Shown: piece by piece, positions 11,701 to 23,500 of the stretch
Position numbering within the stretch: the stretch's first letter is position 1
How the letters are laid out: each line of letters starts with the position of its first letter
Source of the DNA: Larus michahellis
Lineage: Eukaryota > Chordata > Aves > Charadriiformes > Laridae
Length of the DNA stretch: 64,000 nt
Assembly (NCBI RefSeq): GCF_964199755.1
Contig: NC_133897.1
Span: forward strand, 122,776,125 to 122,840,124
Direction: 5' to 3'
Position numbers and translations under genes: made by a program
Notes under the pieces: generated by a model
What the model saw: the letters and a program-made list of their open reading frames with translations, nothing else
The model's database searches: none
What the model was told of the DNA's origin: nothing

Positions 11701-14700
11701 ACAAGAATCATCCATAAAACAGAAATCTAATTAGGAAGATTTTCACGTCTCCCGGCTCCCGAGAGAAGGGCAGGGCGAACTGAACCTCCGCAGCCGAAGG
11801 ACGAATCGATGCTGATAGACTCCCTCTAATCCCCAAGGCCGCTGTTTGGGGGGAAGGCAGGGTTACCTGTGCACCCGCTGGCGGGCTGGGAGCCGGGTCA
11901 GGATTTCACTCAGGCAGGTGCGGAACCTGTTGTTTATTTAACGAGGTTGGCGGCAGCTGCTGCTACCGCTTCGGAGCAATTAAAGAATGTGTTGTTCGGT
12001 AGGAGGTTGCCAGGTGCTGGCTGTCCTATATGCTATGACAAGCAGGGCAAATTTTCATGTAAACACCTGCCAGCATCCCAGGCAAACCTCTGCTAACGGG
12101 CTATTATGTACCTGCCATTAAGTCATTTGTGGGTTTAGCTGATGGCAACATGTGCGCGCCAGCTATCGCAGCAAGGGCTGGAAGAGATAAGATATGCCAG
12201 TGTTTCCTTACCTCCAACAGATGCGAGCCCAGGATGTTTGAGAAACGCCAACTACCACTGCAGACTTTACCCTCTCAAACACCCAGGGCCCAGCCGGTGA
12301 GTGGGGTGAAGTGATGCTGAGGGCAGGAGAAAGCTGGCGGAGCTCGAACGTGGACCAGGCCTGCCAATCACAGCCTAAATTTTCAGCACGGGGTTGTTTG
12401 TCCCCCGGGAACCTGGATTTTTGAGGGGGGGGGCGTTTCTTGCCTCCACGTACACGGCAGACAGGCTTATAGGTTAGCCACTTAATTGGTTTGCAAGTGC
12501 TTATATGATCTCAGCTCCGTTAATCGAAATTGGTACGATTAGTGTCATTAGTCACAAACTTCCCCCTGAAAAGAACAGATCCTACTCCTGAAAAAAAATC
12601 AGATCTTTGAAATATTTAAAAGCATATCTTACCACGACTAATACACTTCTGAGAATGCACACGATGAATAGCGCTTCTGCTACTTTGGTGGATGAGACAC
12701 CCAGATATTCTGCTACCGTCATCTTCTGAGAGCATACCTCAGGGAAAGAGGCCAAAAGGAGTTACAGCCTGCTCCTTCTTTGAGGCGACGCAGCCAGGGA
12801 TCAGCAGTAGACTCTCAGAGCTCCTCTACACACTGTCTGCGGCTAATAGCCCTCAAGGGACTACCAGCCAGCCAGAAATGGCTGGATCCCAGCCACGATG
12901 TGGCCCCTGCGCAGGAGGGATGCTGGAGGAGTGGAAGGGAGGGCTGGGTGCCAGCAGCACCGAGTGCCGGGTTTGGGGGGAAGCCCCCACACTGGGAGGC
13001 TTCTCCGGCTGGGGAGGGGGTCCTGCAGCTTACAGAAATACAACAAGTAATAGCAATCATAACATGAGGAGGGGGAATCAGTACGTAGAAGGCTTTTCAA
13101 TTAATTGCCATGCCTCAGACCGTGAGGGTTTATTTTTCCTGTGTGCTTAAGCACATAAATGGGCGCTCTGCCTTATGAAGTTTGAGACTGGATTGCTGTT
13201 CTCAGTTGTGGTTTGTTTCGAAAAGAAAAACAAAAAACTTACCCAGAATACGGTTATGGCAGCAGTTGCTTACAAGGTTGACCATCCTGAATAAATGAGT
13301 CCCATGAAAAGGACAGTGCTGTGGGACAGAGATCTGCCCCGGTTCTGCAGACCCCATCCAACCGCTGCTGCCTGCAGTTCTAGGTACACTCTGCGGCCGC
13401 TTCTCGCGCTGAGGCGCATGTCTCTCAGTACGGGTCATTGTGGTTTTGGATTGGTCAACTGAACGACAGAATTTCAGAAATTTAAAAGATACAGTTAGAG
13501 ATTCCTTTTGCTTTGCAGCTAGACAATCCCGATGCTATTAGCAGATGAGCATCCCAGGAATAACTCAGCCACATTCCTTCATGAGGAGGGGAATGTCTCT
13601 TATCCAGACTCACTTTCTGTGTACCGTGTATGTTTGCAACAGCAATTATTATATATGCATTTTTCTTCCTTATTGAAAGGAAAACCTGCAGTCTCTTGCC
13701 CCCTGCAGTTTTTAGTGAATACTGTACATAAATGATTTATTTCTTTCTTTAGAAAGGGCTTTGCTCTGCACGGCGTCTGTCATCTTGGGATTTCCCCCTC
13801 CCCCTCTTGCAGAAGTGTAGCTAGAAGCTGTTTGAATCAATCTGAGCACAACTCAAAGTCGGTTGTATTAATTCCATCAAGCTTCGTCTGCTCTTTAACA
13901 TTCTCTTTCATCTGGTGAGGACCTTCATTAATATGCACCATTTGTGATTAAGGTAGCACTTACAGGACCATCACAGGATAATGTGCAGATTACTGCACTT
14001 CAGAAACACTGCCCCGTCATTCGTCCATGAAATTCAGCTTTCTAAAGTTTTGCTGAAAAATACATAGGATAATAAAAAAGACTTTTTGAATTACATTTTT
14101 ATTTTTAACCAAAAAAAGCCATGCTAACAATTGCCCTCTAACATATGATCTCTTTGTTTGCTGTGGCGGGAAGAGGGGCAAGGGGACATTTCAACAGAAA
14201 TACGGGGCAAAAAAAATTGAGATGGATCAAATAAGCTAACCCGTAAAAAGTCATAACTCAGTGGGAGTCCATTGCTGGTAGCTCCTCTGAAGGGGAGAAA
14301 TAACTGCGTTACACTAGTTACCGCTCGGTAGTAATTGTTAGCAAATGCTGTGAATTGTGACTTTTATTTTTATTTTTTAAACAAAGTTCAAAGTAGCATC
14401 CTGAGATAGAGCCATCAGGTGAACTTCTGTCTAAAGGTCAAGAAAATACAGTTGCCGGCATGAGATAAAAGACAAAAATAAAATGGGTAACAGGACAGAT
14501 AAACTTTGGAAGTAGATGATGTATCAAAGTAAAGAACCACAGAGGTCGACGAAGAAGATTAAAGTGGAACAGGAAAAGTAATCAGACGTGTCAAGTAAAA
14601 GCTGTTGGAGGGTAAACTACATATCGCAGAGAAGGAAGTCTTTGAATCGTTAAATACACCTAGTGTGGTCAGGCCTTTTGCGATGGTCAAAACTGCACCC

Positions 14701-16089
14701 ACTGAAGTGAGTACAAAGATTTCAACAGATGCAGAACTGAGCCTACAAAGAACCTCGGCAGCATCACCACTGGAAATGGCAAGGGTGACCTGCTGGGGCT
14801 CTGCTGATCACAAAGAAGGGCTGGAAAACTGTTACCAACACAAAACACAGGCAGATCAGCTGCGCGTGGCTCATGGAAACCCAGTTTTTCAGGCATGCCA
14901 TTGCCTGGAGCCAACCACTGGGCACTGGGAGTCCAGTGGGGAGATGAGGAGGTACGTGGGGCAGCTCATGGCAAACACGTGAAATGCTTTGCTGTGTGAT
15001 CATGTCTGGGTGTCTTGCAGAGAGGAACATCAAAAAGAATGGGAAGACGGGAGGCTTTTCAGCACATCAAAGTGGAAGGTGGTGCTAATATGCCTGCACT
15101 GAGGTTGAAAGCATGATCACTTGTTTAGTGAGCAGAATGCAGAGAACCTAACTTTATTTCAGCCCAAAGTAATAATATCTATTTCGGTTATTTGGGAGTA
15201 CAGTTCTATGCCATGTGAAGGCCAGCGCAAACAACCAGGGCTGGGATGTGGGAACACATTTGCTAGAACAGAGTTTTGAGGAATGTGGTGGCATGAATTG
15301 CAGTTGAACCAAGAAACCAAGGAAGAAGGAGCTTCATATGAGGAGGAGTGCCCTTGTATATATAATATGTATATATAATACTATTTTTTCTGGCCCCTGT
15401 GCCTCTAAAAGGACAACTCTGCCTTTACAGAATGGCCCATCCTCTTTGCTGGAGGGTGGATGGCTGCAAGGTTGGAACGAAGCAGTAGCTCAGAACTCCC
15501 AAGAAAGCTGAGACCTAGCCCTTTACGTGTTCAGCAGGAGTGGTAAAACCTGTTGGGTGGATGGACAAATTCCAGGACATTAACCTGGAGGAGAAATGAG
15601 AACTAAACAAAAATGACTAGGAGGATAACATTATCCGTAAGCAAGAGACAACAGTGGGGTTCAACTGGGACCTTGCAGGTCCATGCTGAAATGCATTTGA
15701 AATGCCTTCTCCTGCATGTGGACAGGCACATGGAGCCTGACCTCTTTCACTGCTGCTGGTGAGAGATGGGCTGGAGATGTGCTTCGTGCTGCACGTGCGC
15801 ACAACGATGCATTGGGCTGGAGACCAGTTACAGGGGCCTTTGTGGCTGAGGGGTCAGGATAAAAGAGGGAAAGAGAAACAGATATGGCATGAGAAGTAGA
15901 AAAAGCAAGATGTTGAAAGTCAGGGAAGAAGAAAAGGTGAGGTGGGAACCATGGCTACAGTTTTTCTTCTCAGACCATATGGGCCACTTGGAACTGGGAA
16001 TTCCTTTCCCTGCCTTTAACCCCAAATGTCTGTGTTTGTGCAAGTATCATTCATGGGGCAATTCCATATTTTTTTCTAAAGATATTGTA

Positions 16090-16128
16090 ATTTGCATATC
16101 ACGTTAGCATTATATTACCTATTTGCAT
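16090..16128 (+). promoter_or_regulatory. two perfect octamer motifs 31 bp apart
   Basis: ATTTGCAT occurs at 16090-16097 and again at 16121-16128 in the same orientation, in AT-rich sequence. ATTTGCAT is the consensus octamer of POU-domain factors. Spacing is close to three helical turns. Function is not shown. Confidence 0.3.
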
Positions 16129-17883
16129 ACCAATCCTACTTAGTTTCTCATCCGGCATTTAAAAAATTCAGATATCTTATAGCTATAAGCAAATATTGAA
16201 AATTTAGTAACTACCAGCTTCTCTAAAACCATAAGTAATCAAGGGACCACGTACTGTTTGCTCATGGCAGGAATATTAGCAAATGCTTGAAGGATGTGCA
16301 GGAATAGTAGAAGGTATCAGGAAAAATTTTAAGAGTGAAAACTAGATACTGGTTTTAGGGTCTTCAAAAAGAGTGCGTTGGCAGTGGATAATGGTTGGTG
16401 TTGAGGAAGAGAACTGCTATGATATCCTTAGGCCCTCTGCTTCAGAAGCTACTGGCTGGGGGCAGTGAGGGGACAGAGAAGGAAGTGGATTTAAGGAATT
16501 GCTTTCACACAGGAAAAGGGAGGTTCTGTCTTGAAGGGGAACCAGGGAGTGGAGTAGGGTAAGGAAGACTTATTTCTGCTTATGAGGATGACGACCAGCC
16601 CAAAGAGGGGAAATGAAGATACTGTTACAACGTCTGAGTGCACCGCTGCTCTGAGGGGTGGAAGGGCCTCCACGGAGCCCCACATAGCTGGTGGGACTCA
16701 ATCGAGAATGTATATTCTTGGTAGTTGCAGAATTGTATACCCTGAATTTATTAAAACTGATTTTTTGTTTGAATCTTACAGTACTGCTGAAAGCAGTATG
16801 TACTCTTGGGGTTGCTGTCTGCCTCAGAAAAGAGAGCATGTTGTTGAACGGACGAAACATGGTTATTTCGGTGGGACTCTGCAGCTCCTCCATCAGTCAC
16901 ACCATTTCCCATTTGGAACACGATAGCACAGGATGCTCTGATGAAAAATGTAGAGGCATACCTTCCTGTCCCATAAAGGCGTGCCTTTTGCTTCTTCCCA
17001 TCTCACCAACCTTCCCCTTCCCTGTCATCTTTGCCGGTTACTCTCTCGTCTGTTTTACCCCCTCTATTGTCCCTGTCATGGGTCTCACACAAAGCCTGAT
17101 CTTCTTTAGCGTAGCAAGAAGGGATTGGAGTTACAAGGGGTTTGAAGAAACAAAATACATACCAGAGAAAAAAGACATTTAATTGGAGGAGTGCCATATT
17201 AGTTGTCTTATGTAGTGTTCTTGTTCAATGAAATTAACTGTACATTCCCGTAATTAATTCCTTTTTCTTGCAGTTACATTGATTAGCATATAACACAGAT
17301 AAAGCAAAGAGGCAGTGGTTGGTATTTTGCCTTCAGCAGCCGGCAGTGCAGTATGTTAAGCCATCAAATTGTCTATGTGCTGCTGATCGTTTCTCCCTTT
17401 GAAAAAAACAGTGCTCACCATTAAGGCACCAGCAAAGAAAAATGAGCCAGAAGTTGAAGGCAAAGGGGCAGTGCTTCAAATGTACATTTTATGCTGCTAA
17501 AGTGATCCGCAGTACTGTGACCAAAATCCCATTAAATGGAACACTTTCTATTTAAATCTTCCCATGACATGTTTCTGGTATTACTGTACCAGGGAGGCAC
17601 AAAACTGTCAGGCTTAAAGCTGGCTCTTCGTTCCTTCCTCCAATGGCTCTGCGGACTCAGACTGTCACTTCCAGTTCAGGAGCTCAGGCTAAGTGCCAAA
17701 CCTCTGGGCTGAGCAACGCCTTGCCTCTGACTGCCGCTGAACCCCGTAACCTGGGTACCTTGCCCAATGAGACATTAACAACTTAATTCTCATGTAAGAA
17801 AAGTCAATACCTCACAAAGGACAGTGTGGTGCCATTGCCCCTTCCCCAGGCCTCCGTGGGCCATCAGCTTTACTGGTGTCCTT

Positions 17884-18262
17884 AGAATCATAGTATCATA
17901 GAATGTGTTGGGTTGGAAGGGACCTTCAAAGGTCATCTAGTCCAACCCCCCTGCACTAAGCAGGGACATCTTCAACTAGATCAGGTTGCTCAGAGCCTCA
18001 TCAAGCCTGGCCTTGAATGTCTCCAGGGATGGGGCCTCCACCACCTCCCTGGGCAACCTGTGCCAGTGTCTCACCACCCTCATTGTAAAGAACTTCTTCC
18101 TAATGTCTAATCTAAACCTTACCCTGCTCTAGTTTAAAACCATAGTTCCTTATCCTGTTGCTACATGCCCTTGCAAACAGCCCCTCCCCAGCTTTCTTGC
18201 AGGCCCCCTTCAGGTACTGTAAGGTCTCCCCAGAGCCTTCCCTTCTCCAGCTGGAGAAGAGA
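17884..18262 (-). mobile_element. CR1 LINE, 3'-end fragment (reverse orientation)
   Basis: Read on the minus strand, this ends in the CR1 terminal repeat (CATTCTATGATACTATGATT) preceded by the standard 3' UTR. On the plus strand the diagnostic block is GGTTGGAAGGGACCTTCAAA, then GGTCATCTAGTCCAACCCCC and CTCCACCACCTCCCTGGGCA. It is 5'-truncated at about 18262 near CTGGAGAAGAGAAGG and contains only the very end of the coding region, which is broken. Confidence 0.95.
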
Positions 18263-19211
18263 AGGACATGCAGTTCATCCTTCACGGGATGAATTCAAGC
18301 ACAGAGGTATTGGTGGGCACACTGCCCGTCCTTCCCTGCCAGCAGAAAGGCCTCTGGAGTGTTAATCTGGCCAACATTGAGTGGTCAGCAATAGCTCAAA
18401 TCAGAAGGTTTTGGTTGCTGCTTTTGCAGCCACCCTTTGGGCATTCGAGGCACGTTGTGGCTTCTGACCTGCACAGACCAGAGTCTCTCACCACGCAGGG
18501 CAGCAAACTGCTGTGAGCTACAGTTAAAGCCCGCGTTCACCCACTATTAGCATCTGACATTGTCTGAAATACCTCACTAAGCTTTCTTCCAAGGGCTGAT
18601 CCCAGCATCTTGGATACTCTTAACGCAGGCTTATGTTAAACACTTGCTGTTAAATGCTTTTAATAATCCCAAGTGCTGCGTATACAGAGTGGAGCGCAGG
18701 AGTTGCTTCAGAGAAGCAGAGAAACACTTGCTTAACTGAATCTTAATGGATTGTTGTCCCAATCTCCCCAGTTATTGGTGATGTTGCAAACAATAGTATA
18801 AGAGAAAGAAGGAATGTTAATGATAAACTAAAGTCTAGGAGTCTTATTTTGTCCACTGATAGGCTAAAATATTCCTCCTTTTTTTTACATTCTGTATAGG
18901 AAGGGCACCTTTTTTTGCTCCCAAGTAAAGTGCTTTGGTGCAATCATCATTTCTATGACGTGGACAGCTATAACATTACTTTTATATTTACTTAGTTTGT
19001 AAAGTATGCAGAAAACTCGTTAGGTTTGGGATTCCTCCTAGAGACAACCAGTGTTAGCCAGTAGCTCAACCAGAGTTGCTCTTTTGGTTCAGAATATTTT
19101 TCATTTTTGCATGTTAGCATTGGTTTTTCATGTCTTCTACTTGGATGTTGAACTTTTCTTTTTGTCAGGGCTAGATCAGTTGTCTTAGCTTTGGTTTTCT
19201 TGCTTCATCCC
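18263..19211. other. intergenic, unique spacer between two CR1 copies
   Basis: Nothing recognised between the two CR1 insertions; mixed-composition sequence without a meaningful reading frame. Confidence 0.6.
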
Positions 19212-19994
19212 TTATGAAATTCAATAAGGGCAAGTGTAGGGTGCTGCACCTGGGGAGGAATAACCCCATGCACCAGTACAGGTTGGGTGCTGACCTGCTG
19301 GAGAGCAGCTCTGTGGAAAGAGACCTGGGAGTCCTGGTGGACAACAGGATGACCATGAGCCAGCAATGTGCCCTCGTGGCCAAAAGGGCCAATGGCATCC
19401 TGGGGTGCATCAAGAAGAGTGTGGCCAGCAGGTTGAGGGAGGTCATCCTCCCCCTCTGCTCTGCCCTGGTGAGGCCTCACCTGGAGTACTGTGTCCAGTT
19501 CTGGGCTCCGTGGTTCAAGAAGGACAGGGAACTGCTGGAGAGGGGACAGCAAAGGGCTACAAAGACGATGAGGGAACTGAAACACCTCTCTTATGAGGAA
19601 AGGCTGAGGGATTTGGGTCTCTTCAGTCTGGATAAAAGAAGACTGAGGGAGGATCTTATCAACACTTAGAAATACTTAAAGGGTGGGTGTCAGGAGGATG
19701 GGGCCAGGCTCTTTTCAGTGGTGCCCAGGGACAGGACAAGAGGTAGTGGGCACAAACTAGAGTATAGGAAGTTCCACCTAAACATGAGGAGGAACTTCTT
19801 TACTTTGAGGGTGGCAGAGCACTGGAACAGGCTGCTCAGAGAGGCTGTGGAGTCTCTATCTCTGGACACATTCAAAACCCACCTGGAAGCGTTCCTGTGC
19901 AACCTGCTCTAGGTGAACCTTCTCTATCAGGAGGGTTGGACTAGATGATCTCCAGATGTCCCTTCCAACCCCTACCATTCTGTGATTCTGTGAT
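19212..19994 (+). mobile_element. CR1 LINE, 5'-truncated, with open ORF2 C-terminal fragment
   Basis: The element starts inside the reverse-transcriptase ORF and runs to the 3' end ATTCTGTGATTCTGTGAT. Positions 19214-19669 remain open for 151 codons. They include the motifs [36 protein letters not shown] and [13 protein letters not shown], the region after the catalytic RT core in CR1-type LINEs. The catalytic domain and the endonuclease are missing, so it cannot move. The intact frame and two exact terminal repeats suggest it is younger than its neighbour at 27.5 kb. The 3' UTR follows from about 19670. Confidence 0.96.
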
Positions 19995-20563
19995 CCCAGC
20001 ACATTAGCAATACTGAAAAAGGAAATAACTTTCAGCTAACTATCCAGCGCCTATTTAAAGTGATTTTACTCCCTTCTTGCAGTTTAGAGTGGACATCACA
20101 GTTACTGGCAACACTGGTAAGCTCCTTGAAGGTCTGAGAAAGGACACAAAGACCTGAATCACCAGGTAAGTACTAGCTCCAAAGCATCTGATTTCCCATA
20201 TCAGTCCTTAGTCACATCGGGCAATGCAGAATTCTGAATTAATGTTCATCTCTTCTATGGGTGAACAGGACTCTAGTGTCATTCCTAGTGCTTGCTACAT
20301 GAGAAGTAAACTCAGGTAAACTCCCCCAAACCCCACAATCTCAAATAAGATAAGAAAAATAATATATTCAAAGGGAAGGGCATGTTAAAATATGGTATCT
20401 GTCAGGTAACTGAGCCCGTACTTTGTTGCAAATATTTTAAAATCAATTTCCTGGCCAATATTACTATTTATCAAAGCTCTCTTTTGTTTAAGCCATGGCT
20501 TGCTGCCTCACAGCCCGTCTCCTTGGTCCTGCCGTGCAGCCATTATGCTGAATTTACGACACA

Positions 20564-20577
20564 ACAGTAATTACTGT
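20564..20577. promoter_or_regulatory. perfect 14-bp palindrome centred on TAATTA
   Basis: ACAGTAATTACTGT is its own reverse complement. TAATTA is a core for paired homeodomain dimers. The block around it (about 20500-20600) is of mixed composition, unlike nearby AT-rich drift. Confidence 0.3.
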
Positions 20578-23500
20578 GCCAGACCCAACCAGCTGCTGTT
20601 TAAAAAAAAGCGCTGCCCCACCCCCCCACCCCCAAATCCAAGAAACAAAACCTCTGGATTGTGCCTAACAATGCAGAATTAGATGGTAGAGGACAGGGAA
20701 GCTTTATTCAAGCGCTAATGTTCAGGGAACTAGCGGGGACGCTGGAAGTGAATGGCAGAGTAAGTAGCACGTTGAATAAATGTCTCCTCCAAGTTTGCTC
20801 CATTGTAAGAGCCCTTCTCAGTGTACGGGGCCGCCACGGTGTAAGGCACACGGAGAGCCAAATGCTCACTTAGAGCGAACAAAAGCCTCCCTCCCGCTGT
20901 TGCTTAATGCTGTAACTTTTATTAGCAGCAAGTGACAGCAGTTTAGCCTCCCTTCCTTCTTCTAGATGATTACATTCTTAAGCCGATTGACTGTGTTGAC
21001 TAAAGGCAGCTGTTGATCCACGCTCTTTCCTCTCACACACACAATGGCACAAGAAGAAAAGAACCGCCAGATTTCGTGTGTTCAGGATAAGCTTAAGATT
21101 TTGATTGCCTGAACAGAGGTGAAAAATTGGTTGCTGTATCAGGAGCCTGGGACCCCTGAGGGCAGAGTTTCCTCATGCCTGGCAAAAGCAGGGGGGGCTG
21201 CTGTGGGTCTGGGAGCCCAGAACTGAGCCTCCCTCCTGAAGGTCCCTTTCCCTTCCCCCTTCCCCTTGACATGGGGGGACAGATGGGGAAGGAGGGCACA
21301 GTAATAGTATGTATTTGGTTGGGTTTGGGCCAGGTAGCCACTAATAAAGGCAAAACCCTACCAAGAAATGGGAGGATTAGAGAATCAAATATAAATGCAG
21401 CTTGCAGTCTTTACACAGCTAACAGCAGATGTGTAAATGGAATTTAGGGGCTTGGGTTTTTTTGGGGGGTTGTTTTTTGGTTTTATGGTTTTTTTTTTCC
21501 TGTAGTCATTGTTAATACCTAGTTATTTCCACCACCAAGTCCAGGCAGGTGCTTTGCTCCATGCTCAGAGGACCCTCAGGACATCCAAAGCGGCAGCTGA
21601 CGTTTTCTGCTAAGGCCCAAGGGCGTAATGCCAGTGCATGGGCATGTGGATGGTGTCAAACGATCAGTTCCCTGAACTTCCAAGCCCTCCTTTGAGCTTA
21701 TAAATAGCACTACCATAGGGGATGGCACTGGGAAAGGATTCCTCATAACCACAAAACAGCTGTAAAACTGATTCTTGGAGAGGTACTCCCTTTTAAGTAA
21801 CTCATCTGTGTGAATTGGCACAAAATTTTACCCAGGAGGAAAGATGACAGTGGAAGTGGCATTGCAGCTATAATTACCCAATTAAGCTTTTTTTCAGGGA
21901 AAAACATGTCTTAGATATCACCTTATGTGGTGTAAATTAATAGAAAAAGCCAGCCTCTTTCTGCAAGGATTTAGGAGGCAAATTCCGTGGCTCAGCCTCT
22001 GTTGGCTGGTAATATGGTGCATGGTAAATACATCAGTTAAAGGTCTCAGGAGAGGCTGCTTTAACAAGAAGGCTCCTGCCACTGTCTTGTTTCAGGTGAG
22101 AGATAATTTGCTATTGAAAAGAACATCCAAAAGCAAGTCCTCATTTGCAAAAAGGAAATACAAGTGAAGAAAGTGTGTGGCGGGCATTCCAAACCACTTT
22201 TTTTTTTTTTTTTTCCCAAATTATTCCAGGTGAAATCCAACTCAATGCATCCAAAATTCAGCCACAACGTTTAAAGGGATGGTCATGTGGGAAAAAAATA
22301 TTTTGACATCTCAAATAGGAATTTTCAAAAATGGTTAAAGCAAAAAGTACTTTTCCTCCTGGGAAGCTGTGCCATCTGTTTTACTGCTTTGCAGCCTGCA
22401 ATAGGCAAAAAGTTCCTTTTGTTGTACTCCTTGTTCCTAGAAGGAAAGAACAAACAACAAATGAGCAATTCTGGCATCCTTACTATCTTTTGCTCCTCTC
22501 TCTTCATATACCTAAACTCCCATTCATATTTACATGACATAAGATGATTTATGCAGCTGAAGTATTGGCCAGACGTAGCACTTGTAAACTGCTGGAAAAG
22601 CTGCTTGATTCTGCCTTGTGCAGCGTGACAATGGATTAATGCACAGTGGAAGAACTTAACAGGGATGACAATTTGATAACTGACATTGTTACGCTAATTT
22701 AATAGGAGGAGAAAACCTAGACTAGATCTCAAAAGCTTGAGTAGACATAGATAATAGCGCAGTGGTAAACCATATACTGGGGAATGAAAGTGCTGCCAGT
22801 GTGCCGTCAAATAAGGAAATTCTATTCCCTAATGAAACAAGAAACACTAGGGAAGCAGGTGGCTTTCAAGGTGGCAACAGAAGTACGAGTGTGTCTGAGA
22901 TGGAATAAAATGGTTGAAAGGGTCAGAGTCCAATGGAGTTATCACCGAGGAATGGAAAGATGCTTTATTTTTCTGAACTTGCCAAAAAATTGCTTCTTTT
23001 AGAAACATTTTGGAAAATTCTGCACCCACTGATGGAGCGGTATAGTAAAATATGGTATTTTAATTTCAACCCACCAGTGCCTGATTAGAGTTCATACAAA
23101 TTTGTTTTCTGGTTTTATTCATATGGGTATTTTTGCTCCAACGAAGGACGGGTGATATAAGGTGAGAAGGTCTGTAAGTCAAAAAAAAAAAAAAGCCAAA
23201 CCCCAACAATGACAATCATACAAAAGGGTTTAAAGCCCAGTTCTGCTTCTTCTCTTCACATCACCTTCAATCCATCCCTAGCGTCTTCAGAATAGTCCAT
23301 CAACTGTTACATTACCTCAATTAAAAGAAATTCAAGCTTACCTACAGCAGCCCATGTAAAATATCTCTGTGAAAGCTGCTTCTCAGTGATGAGCTATCGC
23401 TTTCCAAAAACCTAGGCAGCTATATTTTTCAGGTAGGGGCAGTGTCTTTTACATGATTGCTCTTCTCTCTTAACTAGTACAAACCAATGTCCTAGTTAAC

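Larger units (their letters stand above)
7976..17883. other. intergenic, unique, with GC-richer and AT-rich blocks
   Basis: No exon or transposon recognised. GC content rises at about 11.7-12.4 and 12.7-13.0 kb without reaching a clear CpG island. A TG microsatellite sits at 11667-11700. Blocks at 12470-12570, 13900-14000 and 16080-16130 carry homeodomain or octamer-type motifs. TA-rich palindromic sequence lies at 15355-15382. Confidence 0.6.

Noticed and set aside
11740..13040. Possible CpG island or promoter.
   Set aside because: GC content rises but CpG is scattered, and no transcription-start context or first exon is apparent.
12692..13150. 152-codon plus-strand frame in a GC-richer block.
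   Set aside because: GC-rich composition removes stops in several overlapping frames at once; the peptide is low in hydrophobic core residues and has no family resemblance.
16691..17182. Longest reading frame in the window (163 codons, plus strand).
   Set aside because: It begins at GTG rather than ATG, has no recognisable domain, and one frame of this length is about what chance predicts in 64 kb on both strands.
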